From assembly GCA_020740775.1 (NCBI GenBank), contig JAHEWK010000065.1:1-19280 (forward strand): a stretch of DNA of 19,280 nt. Reading direction: 5' to 3'. The notes beneath the pieces were generated by a model. It saw only the letters and a list, made by a program, of their open reading frames with translations, was not told where the DNA came from and made no database searches. This document shows positions 17,971 through 19,280 of the stretch, in pieces. This DNA is from Ilyonectria destructans (taxonomy: Eukaryota > Ascomycota > Sordariomycetes > Hypocreales > Nectriaceae). How positions within the stretch are numbered: position 1 is the first letter of the stretch; each line of letters starts with the position of its first letter. The translations under genes were made by a program, and so were the position numbers.

Positions 17971-18522
17971 CGTCGTTGTGGAGGAAGACGGCGCGAAGGC
18001 GAGGGTTAACAGACGACCCTACCCTATACCACAGACCTAAGAAGCACCACCTAAAGATAGGCTCGACATTGACGCTTGAATGGTTTCAGCTGGAAGATTG
18101 CTCACTTAGTTGACTGTTCTATGTATAATAGCGTGTTTTTTGTTTTTTTTTACTTTATTTTTTGCTTTAAAAAAAAATTTCCTTTTCTTTTTTGTGTTGC
18201 CATTCGCAGAGTTTTCGCGACAATGTATCCACGCAGTGACTGCATCCTGCGGTGCTGCAGTTCAACATTGTTGATCAATCACATAGTTCACAGATAACAG
18301 CCAACAATCGCCAGCGCCGAAAACCCATACCGAAAATCCATACCGACTTCAGACTACCACCCCCGCTCTTTGTTTTCTCTCGCACAGCAGACACTTTTGG
18401 ACTTTGGATTGGGAGAATTATGTCGTGTCGTACCTACCGTACCATACCGTACCCGCGCTTGTTGATCGACACTAACGACAGCACACGTAGACGTCTTACA
18501 CCACTCAGCCTGGAGTGCTGGA
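17971..18522. other. No recognisable gene; T- and A-rich patch
   Basis: 18130-18190 is strongly T-rich and then A-rich (TTTTTTTTTACTTTATTTTTTGC, then nine A). A short CTACCGTACCATACCGTACC string lies at 18433-18452. No coding or RNA signal recognised. Confidence 0.4.
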
Positions 18523-19050
18523 AGCTGAGGTCGTGTTCACCTAACCGTATTGAGATTGGTTGACAGATCTGTCAGGTGGCCGATGTGCCGCATTTCGACC
18601 TAGTACGGCCCTGGCAGATCACGGTTGTCTCCAACTCGAGTCACTCGCGACACTCGATCAACGGGGTATAGATCGGAGCCCAATCCACGCTAGCACCTTG
18701 CGAAAGGTCTCCAAACGGATGGCTTGCATTGTCAAGGTCGCATGCATGATTGAAAACGACAAGCACGAGTTTGCGAGGCCAGTCGGTTAACACTGGGAGT
18801 GCAGTGGAGACTGATACTTGATGCGTAGCGACAAATGACGTCTGTGTCTGAAAAAGCTCGCTACGCATGGGATGGATGGATGAACCCTCACCATCGATCC
18901 TTTCGGACGACAAGCAAGACGATGCGACGGAGCGCGCATTGCACCTCGACGTGCCCCACTGTTGATCCACTACAGTCTTTTCGTGTCTTGAGTTTGAACA
19001 AGTATTGCGCGATTCGTTTGACGTGTTTTGTCGTGCGTCGTGCGTCGTGC
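18523..19050 (-). repeat. Mosaic repeat family, unit 4
   Basis: The minus strand from 18970 reads MDQQWGTSRCNARSVASSCL, then SERID-EGSSIHP as in unit 2. It then switches to the CAGACGTCATTTGTCGCTACG block of unit 1 (18820-18860), then CAGTATCAG-like sequence near 18810. Its far end has GATTGGTTGACAGATCTG (18553-18570), as in unit 3, but about 200 bp closer to the start. After the start, on the plus strand, only TCGTGCGTCGTGCG replaces the minisatellite. Confidence 0.65.
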
Positions 19051-19280
19051 GCCATCTCCAACCTTGTCACTTGTCATGAACGTGAGGACAAGCAAGACCA
19101 CAGATGTTCGCCATAACGCTTGCGCGGCGACGGTACACTAATACATCCAGACCCGCCGCAAGAGCCTGATAGGGTTCACTGTCGTGGAGGTAGACAAATA
19201 GACAAACGCACTTGGTCGGGAGCGGGTCCGTCAGGGTGTGCAACGAACGCCAGGTGGAGCCGGAGACAGAGCGAGATAGT
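19051..19280. other. Edge of repeat family, continuing to window end
   Basis: 19070-19170 aligns with 5635-5708 beside patatin copy A. Past 19170 I recognise nothing. The window ends before any further unit can be judged. Confidence 0.5.

Noticed and set aside
1..19280. tRNA or rRNA genes
   Set aside because: I looked for GGTTCRANTCC-type T arms and conserved rRNA strings on both strands and found none with a matching acceptor stem; a tRNA scan would settle it.

Overview
This looks like a stretch of a nuclear eukaryotic genome, most likely fungal, and gene-poor. The evidence is: (i) a TFIIE-alpha gene interrupted by short introns (47 and 137 bp, donors GTGAGT and GTATGT) whose splicing keeps the frame exactly; (ii) two decayed copies of a patatin-like phospholipase, one with the RING-like finger plus patatin layout that I know mainly from filamentous fungi; (iii) CTAAC branch-point-like sites before acceptors; and (iv) abundant microsatellites, minisatellites and MITEs with no bacterial operon structure. 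The phylum cannot be fixed from the sequence alone.

Layout. 1-5.2 kb has no recognisable gene. It carries a 180-bp pure purine GGAGA tract, a 118-bp pure pyrimidine CTT tract, a degenerate AACGCCAG-rich stretch, a 15-bp tandem repeat and a long GTAT/GTGT microsatellite. 5.2-5.7 kb is a 12-bp minisatellite followed by a fragment of a dispersed repeat. 5.7-7.7 kb (minus) is patatin-like copy A, cut off at its 3' end by that repeat. 8.09-8.86 kb (minus) is TFIIE-alpha, the best-supported gene. 9.37-9.97 kb (minus) is an unrecognised acidic-tailed protein. 11.2-11.8 kb (plus) is a broken family-B DNA polymerase exonuclease domain of viral type. An imperfect inverted repeat (9.30-9.41 and 12.36-12.51 kb) encloses the last two. 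12.9-14.1 kb (plus) is patatin-like copy B, broken but with its C-terminus. 14.5-15.25 kb holds two related MITEs, one with a perfect 8-bp target duplication. 15.3-19.1 kb is a tandem or clustered array of four mosaic copies of an unnamed repeat whose minus strand repeatedly starts with MDQQQWD-like codons; a fifth fragment lies at 5.6-5.7 kb.

Functionally only TFIIE-alpha (basal transcription) and perhaps the acidic-tailed protein look intact. The rest is best read as an accessory, repeat-driven region: inverted duplication and decay of a phospholipase gene, capture and decay of a viral-type polymerase, and spread of small non-autonomous elements. Several frameshifts fall in C homopolymers, so some apparent lesions could be assembly errors.
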